DNA from: Clitoria ternatea
Taxonomy: Eukaryota > Streptophyta > Magnoliopsida > Fabales > Fabaceae
Direction: 5' to 3'
Length of the DNA: 64,000 nt
NCBI GenBank assembly: GCA_037962975.1
Contig: CM075673.1
Span: forward strand, 150,432,667-150,496,666
The translations under genes and the position numbers were made by a program. Below the pieces are notes generated by a model. The model did no database searches, had not been told where the DNA came from, and saw only the letters and a program-made list of their open reading frames with translations. Each line of letters starts with the position of its first letter. Positions within the stretch are counted from its first letter, which is position 1. Below are positions 24,349 to 35,625 of this stretch, in pieces.

Positions 24349-25663
24349 GGAGGTAGGTAGTTCGGACATCGTCACCCGCCAGGAAGAGCCTGTAAGAAAA
24401 TCCTTTGAGGGTCCTCGAGGCCGTCTGTATGGCGCTCAGTACCTCAACAGAGTGAGAAGAAAGTTCACCCTCATCAGTATAGTAATCACGGCTCAACAGT
24501 AGAAAGTGCTCGTGCGACCAACTGAGGGGAAATTTGGTGAATCCTTCCTTGTTGCGCCAGAAGACCGGCTTGTTGGGTTGAATACGGACCAGTGTGTAAT
24601 AATGTTTGAAAGAACATCCGTCCACCTTAGCGGATTCAGTGTAGGACTTGAAGTTTACCACCCTTGAGTCACAACAGAGTGTTATGAACCCAAGCCCGCC
24701 CTTCTTGTTGGCACGGCGGACCACCTGGCAGTAATAAAATAATTTGGCCACTGTGGCGGAGAAGTTGAAATGCTCTCCCAGAATTTCGAGAGCGTGAACC
24801 AGGCCCCAGCCGTTGGGGTGCAGTTGGGTTGGAAGCGCAGGATGGCCATTTGAAATTCCGTCATAGGGAAACGGACTCCCAATTTTTGAAACACGAAGTC
24901 GTACATGTAGACCGACCTCTCGTTTGGGACGATGTGACAAACTCTTTCAGATGGACGGGGTGCAAGAATAACATAGCGTCCTTTATACTTCTTATCTGAG
25001 TAAATCTTGCAGCAGAGAGAGACCGTGCTTTCCTCTTCGCTTGCATGATGCGAGGGGATTTCCAAAAATTCCTCCTCAACCCAGCAGTACGGCCTCTCCC
25101 TGTTCAGTTTTTCCCAATTCAGCCGGTGTGCCACAACGTTGACACACCCTTCAGTAGTACGAAGAATCATCGTTTTACCAGACCCCGGGATCTCCATGGT
25201 CTTTGATGCACGATGGAACGCGTATGTGCTGTGGTAGAAAGCAACATCATCAGAGAGATAACCTTCGTTACTTGACCCTTCATTAGAGCTGCTGGTAGCC
25301 CTCGAGTCAAGGGGAACCTCAGAGCGGCGTTGAGCAGAAGACGCTCATGAGGAAGAAGTTTCAACTCTCTCTGAGCGACGAAGCCCAGCCACAGGAAGAT
25401 TCACTGGAATCCTTCCACCATGGTGGCTAGAGGGGGCGCGAGAGCTCAAACTCCCCCTGTTTGAGGTACCAGCGTTGCCTGTTCTAGGGCGCATGGTTGA
25501 AGTAGAATGAATAAAATTATAGGGAGGTAAAGGAAAGGGAGGTTACCTAAAAGAGAGAAGAACTTTATGAAGGTTGAAGGCAGCAAAGAAATCTCCAGAA
25601 ATTTGAGCAGAGGTTCACTAAGCTTGTAGACAGAGATGAATTCCAAAACTCGTTAAGTGTCCC

Positions 25664-25670
25664 TTTTATA
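25664..25670 (-). promoter_or_regulatory. TATA box of the Tat aORF
   Basis: CCTATAAAAGGG on the minus strand puts TATAAAA 170 bp before the aORF ATG at 25494. The intact copy has the same element about 204 bp before its ATG. The region from here to the 3' LTR also contains a CCAAT sequence near 25911. Confidence 0.65.
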
Positions 25671-26165
25671 GGTAACGAAGAAGCACAGTGCTCTACTGAA
25701 AGTCACGATGTTTACTTCAAAACGCAACCCTTCGAATTCAAACGACTCAGGCGTTTCGTAACATTAAAGCCCGAAAATGGTAACGTTTCAGTAAATGTTT
25801 TTACGAAATGGGCTTGCATCAGTTGAAATCCAGGCCCAATAAGCCCAATCGACGGTCACATTCTTGGGTAGTAATGGCTCGTGCGTAAAAAGACGCATTT
25901 AATGTCCAATCATTTCAGACGCATTTAATGCACCCCAACCACTCTTCGAATACCAAGGGTTTTGATTTCCAAAAACTCTTGGGATTTCCCTCATTATGAT
26001 ACGCTGTCTGAATCCGTTGTGTATAGCACAAGAAGAACGGTAGCTCCATTGGCAGAACGGATATTAAAGAATTTTCAGAAGGAATTTCCAGAACGTTCCA
26101 CCGGCATCCAGACTTCTCAAAGGCTGTATAGCTCATATGAGCAACTTAACAGTCCCTCACACAAG

Positions 26166-26177
26166 CTAGGGGACAAA
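26166..26177 (+). other. Polypurine tract of the Tat-lineage element
   Basis: CTAGGGGACAAA directly precedes the 3' LTR start TGATCCGG. This is the expected position for the plus-strand primer. Confidence 0.7.
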
Positions 26178-26981
26178 TGATCCGGTCTGGATACCGGTCC
26201 CCAAAGTTATGACGTCAGAATGACCTCATAAGAGAGAACTGGTGTCACAGTTCAGACAGTGCCACACCGGATATCCGATATCCCTTCATCCGCTCTTATC
26301 TCATCAGACGTTCTATTCATTCTCTTTACAATGGATACTTCACTCGTTCTCACTGCACGTCTATATAACCGTTTGCCTCAGGATCACTGTGAGATAAGAG
26401 TTCCTTATAACTTATCAGCGAAGATACCCTGCATAGCGGAATGTGTCAATGTCAATTACCTCAGAGAGTAAGTACATGTGTCAGCGAAATATACGGAAAG
26501 GTGATTATCCTCCATCCTTATCACAGGATCGTACTCTGATAATTGACCTACCCCCCTGACACATTCTGAGGACTGAGCCACTTTGATTGACACACTTCAC
26601 ACGTTATCAGAACCAACGGGCCCACTTGCACCCAACGATTCATTTCCTATGCTCAACTATAAATAGCGCAATCTAAAACACATGCAAGGTGACGTTGTCC
26701 TAACTCGTTCTTTTATTATTGTATTGCTTGAGTATTCACTAAGTTCACACATTCCTCTAACTTGAGCGTCGGAGAATCTTCACAGGTGGCACCACCTTTC
26801 GCCCTCTCTTAACGTGAAACGTTGGTGTGAAGGATCTCCAGGACAACAAGACCGGTTTCTCCCACTGAGAGATCGGATTATAACATCGGATACCCACTGT
26901 ACCGGTGTGTAAACCCTAAAACACCTAAACTCTTGTGGCTGGTCCCACACCGGATCCTAGACCTCGGTTCAGACCAGTTCA
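26178..26981 (+). repeat. 3' LTR of the Tat-lineage element
   Basis: 804-bp copy of 2818-3620 with about 30 base differences. TATAAAT is at 26658-26664. It ends CAGACCAGTTCA and is followed by the GTACC duplication. Confidence 0.95.
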
Positions 26982-26986
26982 GTACC

Positions 26987-27430
26987 CATCCTACAACCAT
27001 GACATAAAGGATGTTTCAATGGAGAATTCTCGGCCACACCACTTCGCATCCCCACACTTCTTCTTCACCTTCCATTCCCTTGTCTTCTCGCCATCCCTCA
27101 CAACCTGGGCATATGATACATCGGCCTCCCCCTTATATGTTTTTGTTGTATAGCCACTTTGTATCGGTGTACTTGACTCTACCATACCCTCTCTTCTAGT
27201 AAAACATGGAATATTGACCCGTAATTTCATCTCACCAATCCTCACTTGATCCAACTCTTTCTCCAAGTCCACCGTATTTTCCACATTAAGAAATCTTACA
27301 AACCCATATTTCCTCCCAACTCTGTCTCTTTTCTCTAGTATGAACACCTCTCATACTTGACCCCATCTCTGAAACATGTGCCATAAATCTTGATACTTCC
27401 AATCCTTCAAAAAATTCATAAAGAAAAAAG
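26987..27430 (-). pseudogene. LINE ORF1 remnant, N-terminal RRM part
   Basis: On the minus strand the translation starts with FFMNFLKDWKYQDLWHMF and, after an in-frame TGA, gives EVFILEKRDRVGRKYGFVRF. This is the RNA-recognition-motif arrangement of plant L1 ORF1 proteins (RNP1-like KYGFVRF). The reading reaches the GTACC duplication, and its continuation is at 2161-2817 on the far side of the Tat element. The LINE was therefore here first. The start is uncertain and no ORF2 is visible. Confidence 0.65.
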
Positions 27431-27660
27431 AGGTAACCCATCCATTCATAGCACTTTAATCCTTAATCGTTGCCTGTTGACCCCTCTTACGCGTCAGTCC
27501 CCCAGAATATGTGTCCTCCCGTCCTCGAATAAAGTCACCGTTGTCCCTATACCTGTCCCTCACCCTCCTTCTCCTTACCATTTTCTCTCTCTCTCTCTCT
27601 CACCATCTGACCCGTCAGTCCCTTACTTTTGAGACACTATTTATTGTATTTCTAACCAGA
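27431..27660. other. Intergenic DNA with a CT microsatellite
   Basis: No gene. A short (CT)n run lies at about 27584-27602. A plus-strand open frame across it has low-complexity composition and is not supported. Confidence 0.5.
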
Positions 27661-28480
27661 GATAAAGCCGAATATTAAATGATGTTATTAAATGGTATAA
27701 AATTTTAGATGAACAATTAAGATCATTATCTATAATGTTAGGAGATTACTCTAAAGGTGAATTATTGCTTATAATTAATGACATTAAAGAAACATGTCAA
27801 TATATATTTAGTTTATGTGTATGTGTATCCAAAGATAACATGCATCATAACTTAAGTATATATGAATTATCTATCATAGCATCATTATAAATTAAATGCA
27901 TGAATTTAAGTATTTCATAAAGGTGAACTTAATTGCATAATTAATGTTATTATTTGAACCCTAAAATTTATTCAAAGCATTATTATTTAAGCATGAATAA
28001 TATTTTACAGCTTCTATGACGTTTAGTCTAGGCATTGACGTAGTCAAGTTCAATGTCATTGCTTATGGTTAATGACATTAAAGAAACATGTTAACATATA
28101 TCTAAAGATAACATGTATAATAATTTAAGTATCATTAATTAACTAGTATAGGATTATAGAATAAATTTGTCAATTTAAGTATCTTCAAAGGCCAACTTAA
28201 ATGCATAATTAATGTTAATATTATTTTTTGAATTCATGAAATTTATTCAAAGCATTAATGCATGTATAATATTTTGCAACTTCAATGAACATGTATCATT
28301 GTCCTGGAGCTTTGCATTGTGATTTGATGACTGTTGTTCTTTAAGTATTTTAAATATCATATACATTATATTTTATGAACTTATGAATTCTTTGTACCAT
28401 GCTTAATTTGTAAATTTCCCACTGCCATTAATTCAGTTTGTTAGTGGCATTATTTGTATTTTACTTGAGGAAAAACAAAT
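27661..28480. repeat. Imperfect tandem duplication in AT-rich DNA
   Basis: A unit of about 250-300 bp containing AATGACATTAAAGAAACATGT, AAAGATAACATG, GCATAATTAATGTTA and AAATTTATTCAAAGCATTA occurs at about 27770-28020 and again at about 28065-28300. There is no coding potential. The source is not identified. Confidence 0.6.
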
Positions 28481-29463
28481 ATTTAAGTTAGGGGTAGTTG
28501 TTATTGATGCATTCTCATCAGATGATGAATTTTCTGACAAGCGCATCAATCGTTAAAAAGTAATATATTTGATCATTCCCACAGAGATTATGTTAAGTAC
28601 CACAATCCAAGGAAAGCACCATCTGAACCAAGCAACAAATAAGCAACTTTGTTTTTATGTTTTCTGAAGTTTTGTGTATTTTTATAGTTTTCTAACATCA
28701 AAGTCATAATTAAGCTATATGAAAAACTATTCTAACAGCATAGTGGAATTAATCTCAACATACAATTTCACTTAAATCCTAATGACAGTAGTTTCATATT
28801 CAATTAAAGCATGGTTCAATCAAACAGATGAATAATTCCTAATTCCTTAGGTAATTATCACTAACTCAACACAAAATAATCCTAATTCCTTAGGTATCAG
28901 TTCATGTTAAATCCATGCAAAATTAAAGGGAATCCTAGTTATTCACCTAATACCTTAGGCGTGAAACAACTAGGTTAGGAAGTGTAATCTGAAGCTCTCA
29001 CCATGATTTCTTTTTAATGATTGCTTCTGAATGAGCCTTGGATTTTTCAATCCAAGAGGTGTAATCCAACAATTCCAATGTTCAGAAGTTGCTTCAGTTG
29101 AATCCTCAGCTCCAATCAACTGAATCTCAGCTTGATTGCATCCTTAATCAATCCCAATCCTAGGGAATTAAGCACACATGGAGGAAAACAAAAATGGAAT
29201 TATAGAAGAGAAAATTGTGTTTATATGTTACAGCAAGTTTTGATAATGACAAACAAGATTCAAGATCAAACATAATAATTATGGATAAAATTAATTATGT
29301 TTGATAATGCAAAAATGATGAACTCCAAAAGAATGATTCAAGGCATTGACAGAGGCTTAAATCTAGTGAAATAAATTCATCAAAATGCCTAAGGACCAAG
29401 ACAGCATGACCATATGCAATAACATGTGAAAAAGAATACCAAATACATGGAAAATGAAGCATC
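28481..29463. other. Intergenic DNA, probable retroelement debris
   Basis: Contains AAAAACAAATATTTAAGTTAGGGGTAG-like sequence, which resembles 3' untranslated sequence of some Ty3/gypsy elements, and repeated phrases CTAATTCCTTAGG. No domain is visible. I cannot assign a family. Confidence 0.3.
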
Positions 29464-29758
29464 AACAGGATAAATCGATTCAAGCCCTTGCTGAATCGAT
29501 TCATACGTTTGAAAATGCCCAGGAAGTGAATTTTTAGCACTTAAATCGATTGATAATGTCAGTGAATCGATTCATACGAAACATAATTGCCTAAAAACTT
29601 CATTTTAAAGGGATGAATCGGTTCATATGTAATGGGAATCGATTCACACGTTGTGAAGCAACCAGGAATCGATTCAGGAAGAGCAGGAATCGATTCACAT
29701 GTGTAGGAATCGATTCATCATGCCCAGGAATCCATTCACATGTATAGGAATCGATTCT
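29464..29758. repeat. Array of GAATCGATTC palindromes (second locus)
   Basis: About ten GAATCGATTCA or one-base variants at irregular spacing, with recurrent CATACG and CACATGTGTAG neighbours, running up to the left end of the Ogre-like LTR. It is the same motif as at 1157-1690, but with different spacers. Confidence 0.7.
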
Positions 29759-32700
29759 TGTGAGTGTAGTGTGTGAAAGGGCATTCAATACCTGTACCTT
29801 ACCCCATCCTGCACAGAAAACAAACACAGAACAATAACACAAAGTCGTCTACCCTAGGGTTCAATAATGTATAAATATCAATAGAACGTAAACGATGAGA
29901 TTTAAACAAACAGGAATCACAAATAAATAATGACACATAATAAAATAAAGGAAAAAAGTCAAATAATTAACAGACTATTAAAAAACATGTGCTATCAACT
30001 CGATTAGCTTGACTCTCTAAATTCTCCCTAGCGGAGTCGTCATCTATTGCGACTGGGATCGTGACGGGATGACCGACCCTTAAAAATAAAATGAAGTCCT
30101 TTTAAAAAGAAAACAGAGAGTCGCCACCAATATTTTTTAGGATAAAAATATCAGGAAAAACCTCTTTTAAAACACTGGTTATAAAAATGAAATTCTAAGT
30201 TCGGGAGTCGAATTACAGGTGAGGAAGGTATTAGCACCTCACAACTGTCCGTTATAAAACGGTTACCTCAAATTGATAGCGTGCATTTCAAAATAGCCCA
30301 GAAATTATTTTTTAACTTCTTTTAGGAAAAGAAACACACAAAACGACAAAGAAGACACAAACAGACAAAACAGACCGAACAGTGACAGTAAGAAATTTGA
30401 CCAAATTGTGACAGTAAGAAAGAAGAAAACAGTAACGATAGAAGACTAAACAGTGATAGTAAAAAAAGAAACAAATAATGACAGTAGAAGATTAAAACAA
30501 TAACAGTAAGAGATGACAAAGTAATCATAGTAAGAAACTCGATAAAACAACAACTATAAGAAAAAGTAAAACAGAGTGAAAGTAAAGGTTAACAGGACGT
30601 CTTATCCAAATTAACCTTAATTTGTACATAAATTTAGAGATTAAAATAAAATTAATGAGATAAAAAAATTAAAGTTGATAAAAAATATTTTTTAATAAAA
30701 GTATTAAAAACATGAGATTAACAAGACATCGCGTCTAAATTAACCTCATTTCAAAGAAAATAATATTCTAATAAAATATTAAAATATGAGATTAACAAGA
30801 CGTCACGTCTAAATTAACCTCATTTTAAAGAAAATATTATTTTAAATAAAAATATTAAAAACATGAGATTAACAAGACGTCTCGTCTAAATTAACCTTAT
30901 TTTTAAGAAAATGTTATTTTAAATAAAAATATTAAAACATGAGATTAACAAGACGCCGCGTCTAAATTAACCTCCCTGTGACAATAAAATTTTAAAATAT
31001 TGACTATATAAAATTAATCAAAATAATAGCAGAGCCATAGAAATTAATAACGAGAAAGTGGGCCCGACAGGAATTGATTCCCGCTCCTACGTATTCTCAA
31101 ATGTATTGAGAAATCAAGGTTACGTAGTTCTTTGAGAATTAATTTTAAAACGATACAAAAATATTTAAAATTACATTAAAAATTAGTTTTTGTTAATTTT
31201 ATTTTTAATAATGAAAGAAATTTATAGGAAGGAGAAATACAAGGCGAAGAAGATCGCACGTGCATAAACCTTCGAAATCTAGTATCGCAAATGTAGGCAA
31301 AAGTAATTTTGCACGACATAGCTCATAAGATTTTGATATCTATTCTAAAATAAACACATATTTAATATTTTTAATTTTGAATTAACATAAAGCTATTTGT
31401 TTTTATTCTTAAAAAGATATTTAGATTTTTAATATTTTTTATTTAAAAATTGGCATAAATACAACTATTGATTTTATTCTAGAAGGATATTTGGGTTTTA
31501 ATATGCTTATTTATGCTTATTAAAATACTCATTTTTATTTCTAAAATAAAGAGTATCTATTTTAACATTTTATTTCTAAATTCAATAAAAACTATTTACT
31601 CCTTCTCACACAATAAAGGAAACTCGCCAATTACTCTAAAATAATAACATGAAAATAAGATTTTATTTTTTCACCTAGGAATTTTAGACACATAAGACTC
31701 CTTTAATTAATTTTAACAATAATAATAAGAATAACAACCCAAAATACCTTATGTTTATTGTTTTTCTTTTTTTTTGGAAAATAGGGTCCCTTGGCACTAA
31801 TGGGCTTCAAATTTCTGAGGCCCATTATTCAACATGAAGGAAATAGGTTAATAACAAAACAAAAACCCATTAAGGGTTGTATTACACACATGAGCTAGAA
31901 GAGGGAAAGTGCATCAGGAGGGGGGTGAAAACGGAAGTGAGAGAGTGGGGGAGGAGAGAGAAACCGAAAGGGAGAGAGAGGGGGAAGAGGGTCTGGCCGG
32001 CGGAGGGAATACCGGGCGGCGGAGGCCAGGGGCGTCGCGGAGCTCAAGGTCTTGGCTCGTGGTTGAAGGAGGAGGCCGACCGTGAGGTGGTGGCCGACGG
32101 CAGAGAACCCTTCTTCCTCTTTTTCTTTTGTTCCTAGTTTTCTATGGCTTCTGGGTGTTGATTTTTGCTTACTATAGGTTGATGATGAAGATGGGATGAA
32201 CTATGATGTTTTTTGTTTTGATATTTTTGATTTGGTTTAATGAAAAAGGATGATGGTGTTATGATTTTTGGTTCTCTGTTTTTGAGATGAAGAATGAAGT
32301 GATGAGGATGACATGAAAATGATGAAAGTGGATCTCTATTTTTGTTTTTGGTTTGAAGATTGAGAGAATGAGAGGAGATTGTATCCTGTTGGGTTACTGT
32401 TTGTTCAAGGTGATTTTGGTTTGATGATGAAGATGATGAAGACAGGATGGTGGTGTTATTGATGATTCTAGGAAGATGAAGTTGGGCCCGTTCTTTCTAA
32501 TTTTTCTAATTTTGTTTTTGAAGAAGATGAAGAGAATCTGCTGAAGTTGCCATTTTTTGTTGAGAGGAAGAAGATGAAGATCCAATTCCTCGTTCTTGTT
32601 TCTTGCCCCCTTTAATACTCCACCTTGTCTCCTTTTATTTCATTTTTCATTGGCACCCATTCTTCATAATGTTGTCACCATTCACATTAATTTTTTTATC

Positions 32701-33234
32701 CATATTAAATGGCAATTCACAGCAATTGAGAGTGGAATTATTAAAATAATGGTGAGTGGAGTTGTAAGCTCATGACCGTGTGAATGCATGAGGAAATGGA
32801 CAAAGGATTGATTAAAATATGGGACATGGAATAGTATCTTTAGCCGTGGGAATAATGTGCACACGGGATGCTAGTAAGGGAATGGTGGTGAATAGATTAA
32901 AATATTATGTAGCATGGTGGGCCCTCAATATCTTCCCTTGAAACAGTCCGCTTTTCGCGTTAAGAATTATAGGCTACACCAAGTGAATATTACAAACATG
33001 TACCAATAAGTGTTTTAATATTGAAGAATTAAAAGATAACAATCAGTATTTGTATTTCATTTCACGTTGGAAATTTGTTGAAACATGGACAAGGCTTGCT
33101 AATTTTTCACATTGAATATTGCCCATTTAGAAGCTCATTAACGTGAAAACTAAGGAAGAGATGCCTTTGTATTTGAAAAAACTGAATCCTCCTGTATCTT
33201 GATATTTTGGGCCGGGTAAAAAGAGGTGTTCACA
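29759..33234 (-). repeat. Left LTR (3' LTR) of the Ogre-like element
   Basis: 3476 bp, TGTGAGTG to GTGTTCACA. It contains motifs such as GAGAGTCGCCACCAA and GTGGGCCCGACAGGAATTGATTCCC that also occur, diverged, at 41610-43826. A plus-strand frame at 31877-32137 has GA-rich low-complexity composition and is not counted as a gene. Confidence 0.85.
30590..30990. repeat. GACGTC-bearing tandem repeat in the left LTR
   Basis: Five units of about 75-80 bp share GAGATTAACAAGACGTC and CGTCTAAATTAACCTCA, with AT-rich spacers. The diverged LTR at 41610-43826 carries about seven units of the same repeat (42010-42565). Confidence 0.85.
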
Positions 33235-33310
33235 GATGCCCCTCTTTACTTCTTTTTCACAAAAAAAAAACATGAAGTCTCTTCTTGTTTTTGAAGTGGA
33301 AAGGAAGTAA
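33235..33310 (-). other. Polypurine tract and adjacent stem-loop
   Basis: On the minus strand the bases next to the 3' LTR read AAAGAGGGGCATC, a polypurine-like tract. On the plus strand TCTTTACTTCTTTTTCAC pairs imperfectly with GTGGAAAGGAAGTAAAGA about 40 bp on, forming a hairpin. The same arrangement occurs beside the LTR at 43827-43893. Confidence 0.6.
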
Positions 33311-33639
33311 AGACGTGAACATCATTGTCAAAGTCATGCTAAACTTCAGTAACTAGGAGAGTAAATAGTGCCAATTTCTGTGACTTGAAGAATGAAGCAA
33401 GGTGTCAACTTCGATGACTTGGGAAATACAACAAGAGCGCCAGCTTCAGTGATTTAAGTGAAACAGTGGTGACAATCTTAAGGAATATAAACAGGAATGC
33501 CAACTTTGGCAATTTAGGGAAATAACAAGGATTGCAACTGTGGTAATTGGGGAAAACAAGGTACCAACTTGGCGATCAGATAGGGGAGGAAGCCTAGGAA
33601 TTGATACTTGAAGCTTTTTGATAGAAAACAAATGACTAG

Positions 33640-35625
33640 GGGGATGTCCCTAGCTCAAATTGAGAAATGGAATAGCCTAGGAGTGGGTTCCTGAGGCCTT
33701 TGATAGAAAATAAATGACTTGGGGGATGCCCCTAACTCAAATTAAATGACATGGAGGGATGCCCCTGACTCAAATTGAGAAATGGGATAGCCCTGGAGTG
33801 GGTTCTTGAGGCTTTTTGACAAAAAATAAATGACTTAAGGGGATGCCCCTGACTCAAATTAAATGACTTGGGGGATGCCCCTGGCTCAAATTAAGAAATG
33901 GAACAACCTAGGCATGAGTCTATGAGGCTTTGACAGAAAATAAATAACTTAGGGTATGCCCCTGGTTCAAAAAGAAATAGCCTAGGTAGGGGGTTCCTAA
34001 AGCCATGACTGGAAAGTAAATGACTTGGGGGTGATGCCCCTGGTTTAAAGGAGATAACAGACTTAGGGGTGATGCCCCAGGTTTGACAGGAAATAAAGAC
34101 TTGGGGTCATACCCCTGGTTTGACAGGAAATAAAAGACTCGGGGGTGATGCCCCTGGTTTGACAGGAAAATACAAGGTTTGAGGGTACCGCCCCTCGCTC
34201 TGAAGGAAATAAAAGGATTGGGGGTTGACCCTCGGTTAACAGGGAATGAAAGGATTAAGGATGTTGCCCCTCGGTTGACCGAAAATAAAAGGATTGGGGG
34301 TTGACCCTCGGTTAACAGGAAATGAAAAGATTGGGGGTGTTGCCCCTCGGTTGACTAGAAATAAAAGGATTAGGGGTTGACCCTCGGTTAACAGGAAATA
34401 AAAGGATTGGGGATGTTACCCCTCGGTTGACTGGAAATAAAAGGATTGGGGGTTGACCCTCGGTTAATAGGAAATGAAAAGATTGGGGTGTTGCCCCTCG
34501 GTTGACTGGAAATAAAAGGATTGGGGGTTGACCCTCGGTTAACAGGAAATACAAGAATTGGGGTTGACCCTCGATTGACAGGAAAGTAAAAGATTGGGGT
34601 TGACCCTCGGTTGACAGGAAAGTAAAAGATTAGGGTTGACCCTCGATTGACAGGAAAGTAAAAGATTGAGGTTGACCCTCGGTTGACAGGAAAGTAAAAG
34701 ATTAAGGTTGACCCTCTGTTGACAGGAAAGTAAAAGATTGGGGTTGACCATCGGTTGACAGGAAAGTAAAAGATTGGGGTTGACCCTCGGTTGACAGGAA
34801 AATAAAAGATTGGGGTTGACCCTCGGTTGACAGGAAAGTAAAAGAATTGGGGTTGACCCTCGGTTGACAGGAAATAAAAGAATTGGGATTGACCCTCGAT
34901 TGACAGGAAAATAAAAGATTGGGGTTGACCCTCGGTTGAAAGGAAAGTAAAAGATTGGGGTTGACCCTCGGTTGGCAGGAAAGTAAAAGAATTGGGGTTG
35001 ACCCTCGATTGACAGGAGAGTAAAAGATTGGGGTTGACCCTCGGTTTTGGAAGACTTGGGGTATTGCCCCAGGTTTGAGAGTATGGGGAACTTCCCCAGA
35101 TTTGAGAGACTTGGGGTAATGCCCTACGTTTGAGAGACTTAAGATAATGCCCCAAATTTGAGAGACTTGGGGTAATGCCCCAAGTTCAGAAAAGAATGAG
35201 AGACTAGGGGTAATGCCCCAGGTTTGAGACACTTGGGGTAATGCCCCAAGTTTTGAAAGGAATGAGGGACTTGGGTAATATCCCAAATTTGGAGATTTGG
35301 GGTGATGCCCCAGATTTGGAGATTTGGGGTGATGCCTCAGGTTTGGAGATTTGGGGTGATGCCCCAGTTTTAGAAATTCTGAAAAAGTTAGGGGTGCTGC
35401 CTCTTGACAGAGAGAAATCTGGGGCGATGTCCCAGTTTTGGAAATACTGAAGAAATTAGGGGTGCTGCCCCTTGACTGAAAGAGAGATGAAACCTGGGGG
35501 TGATGCCCCAGTTTTGGAAGGACTGAAGGAATTTTAGGGTGCTGCCCCTTGACAGAGAGAAACCTGGGGTGATGCCCCAAGTTTGAAAGGGACTTAGGAT
35601 GATGCACCAGGTTTGAGCTGTTCGT
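33640..35625. repeat. GGGG...CCCC minisatellite arrays in the Ogre-like 3' region
   Basis: Three adjoining families. At 33640-34165, units contain GACTTGGGGGATGCCCCTG. At 34166-35050, about 20 units of 36-38 bp contain GGGGTTGACCCTCGGTTGACAGG and AAGTAAAAGATT. At 35051-35625, units contain GACTTGGGGTAATGCCCCAGG. All share a G-run followed closely by a C-run. The 36-bp period keeps long minus-strand frames open (34388-35155 and 34702-35667), but these encode only a 12-residue repeat and are not genes. Confidence 0.9.

Larger units (their letters stand above)
10535..25494 (-). pseudogene. Antisense ORF (aORF) of the Tat element, split by a nested retrotransposon
   Basis: A gene of unknown function lying antisense between pol and the 3' LTR. 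Exon 1 runs 25494-24349, a 93-bp GT-AG intron 24348-24256, and exon 2 from 24255 through the insertion point, resuming at 11879 and ending at 10535. Exon 1 contains a Trp/Pro-rich domain with QLHPNGWGL and FTKFPLSWSHEHFLLLSR. This is tentatively like the 'putative gypsy type transposon' domain seen in such aORFs. Exon 2 has a poly-Lys patch (EKKKKKRH), a long coiled coil, then FYEFHGGKLVKV and LPPLPEGQSMEP. Domains, intron position and promoter match the intact copy at 44347-46750. Breaks: TGA 25345-25347, a small frame-changing deletion near 24835, stops at 11672-11674, 11345-11347 and 11177-11179, and the 12.3-kb insertion. Confidence 0.85.
2818..26981 (+). mobile_element. Tat-lineage Ty3/gypsy LTR retrotransposon (host of a nested element)
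   Basis: The element is bounded by LTRs of 803 and 804 bp that start TGATCCGG and end CCAGTTCA, and is flanked by a GTACC duplication (2813-2817 and 26982-26986). Order on the plus strand: LTR, primer-binding site, gag, protease, RT, RNase H, a second RNase H, integrase, minisatellite 3' region, antisense ORF, polypurine tract, LTR. The second RNase H and an antisense ORF between pol and the 3' LTR are traits of the plant Tat lineage (Retand and Ogre relatives). The element is 24,164 bp because a 12.3-kb chromovirus sits inside it; without that and one 5-bp duplication it is 11,888 bp. About 30 differences between the LTRs, mostly transitions, suggest roughly 4% divergence by hand count. Its genes are broken. 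Confidence 0.95.

Noticed and set aside
31877..32137. Plus-strand frame of 86 codons rich in Gly, Arg and Glu.
   Set aside because: It lies inside the Ogre-like LTR in GA-rich low-complexity DNA. The corresponding part of the other LTR is replaced, so there is no sign of conservation.
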